A DNA stretch of 64,000 nt from Actinophytocola glycyrrhizae (GTDB lineage Bacteria; Actinomycetota; Actinomycetes; Mycobacteriales; Pseudonocardiaceae): the NCBI RefSeq assembly GCF_042653545.1, contig NZ_JBHSIS010000020.1, positions 542,523 to 606,522 on the forward strand, given 5' to 3'. How positions within the stretch are numbered: position 1 is the first letter of the stretch; every line of letters begins with the position of its first letter. Shown one piece after another: positions 63,924 to 64,000 of the stretch. The notes under the pieces are model-generated. The model had not been told where the DNA came from. It saw nothing but the letters and a program-made list of their open reading frames with translations, and ran no database searches. A program made the translations under genes and the position numbers.

Positions 63924-64000
63924 GCCATGAAAGGCGGGTGGATTCACTCGGTCGTTGCAACACCCTCTGTGAGCTGGGAGTTTGTGATGGCTGCTGGGTT
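63924..64000. mobile_element. Possible IS30-type insertion end inside a palindromic repeat unit (cut by window edge)
   Basis: At 63924 a 23-nt unit begins (GCCATGAAAGGCG) but breaks off at about 63936. It is replaced by GGTGGATTCACTCGGTCG and then TTGCAACACC, which looks like the left inverted repeat of IS30-family elements in actinobacteria. A possible transposase start (GTGATGGCTGCTGG) follows near 63984. The rest is outside the window, so the call is tentative. Confidence 0.4.

Overview
This is a high-GC actinobacterial chromosome segment. Codon usage is strongly G/C-ending, GTG starts and ATGA/GTGA overlaps are common, and the gene families (LacI-controlled sugar ABC operon, ProVWX, STAND ATPase, secreted S8 and S1 proteases, PKS-NRPS) are typical of the Pseudonocardiales (Amycolatopsis, Lentzea, Saccharothrix and relatives). 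The genus is an inference; no rRNA or tRNA gene was seen.

Layout. 0-3.5 kb: cut-off response regulator, murF and ddl (cell-wall precursor pair), and a divergent Asp/Glu racemase. 3.5-4.1 kb: non-coding palindromic repeat locus 1. 4.1-10 kb: STAND-type regulator, a frameshifted membrane protein, NYN-domain protein, fatty acid desaturase, and a shortened HflX-like GTPase. 10-15.2 kb: sugar ABC importer operon with a PIG-L deacetylase and a divergent LacI regulator with visible operators. 15.3-28.7 kb: the most unusual region. A lone ABC1/UbiB kinase faces a tight operon of ACP, two KASIII enzymes, an ABC1 kinase fused to a class III aminotransferase, acyl-CoA dehydrogenase, FAD oxidoreductase, BtaA-like (DUF3419) transferase, SDR with a degenerate active site, and an HTH-TPR regulator. 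I read it as a candidate pathway for an amino-lipid-type metabolite. 28.8-32.7 kb: large subtilase and a convergent SRPBCC protein. 32.8-33.3 kb: repeat locus 2. 33.5-45.2 kb: MFS exporter coupled to a 3462-residue PKS-NRPS (acyl ligase-ACP-KS-AT-ACP-luciferase-like monooxygenase-C-A-PCP-C). 45.9-49.3 kb: proVWX-type osmoprotectant importer. 49.4-51 kb: TetR regulator and alpha/beta hydrolase with a shared operator. 51.2-54.4 kb: trypsin-like protease, secreted companion protein, and a secreted acidic protein of three tandem repeats. 54.4-64 kb: NarL-type two-component pair with a divergent membrane protein, PUA/EVE-like protein, small cysteine-rich secreted protein, LLM monooxygenase, secreted protein, PPC-domain protein, a pyruvate-oxidase-like ThDP enzyme, and at the right edge what looks like an insertion sequence end inside a repeat unit.

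Two systems stand out. One is the KASIII / kinase-aminotransferase operon, which joins a lipid-handling ABC1 kinase to a PLP enzyme in one polypeptide. The other is a dispersed family of 23-nt palindromes repeated every ~30 nt, in two places followed by a ~133-nt stem-loop whose paired G and C runs change length together. Assignments come from reading motifs; no database search was possible.
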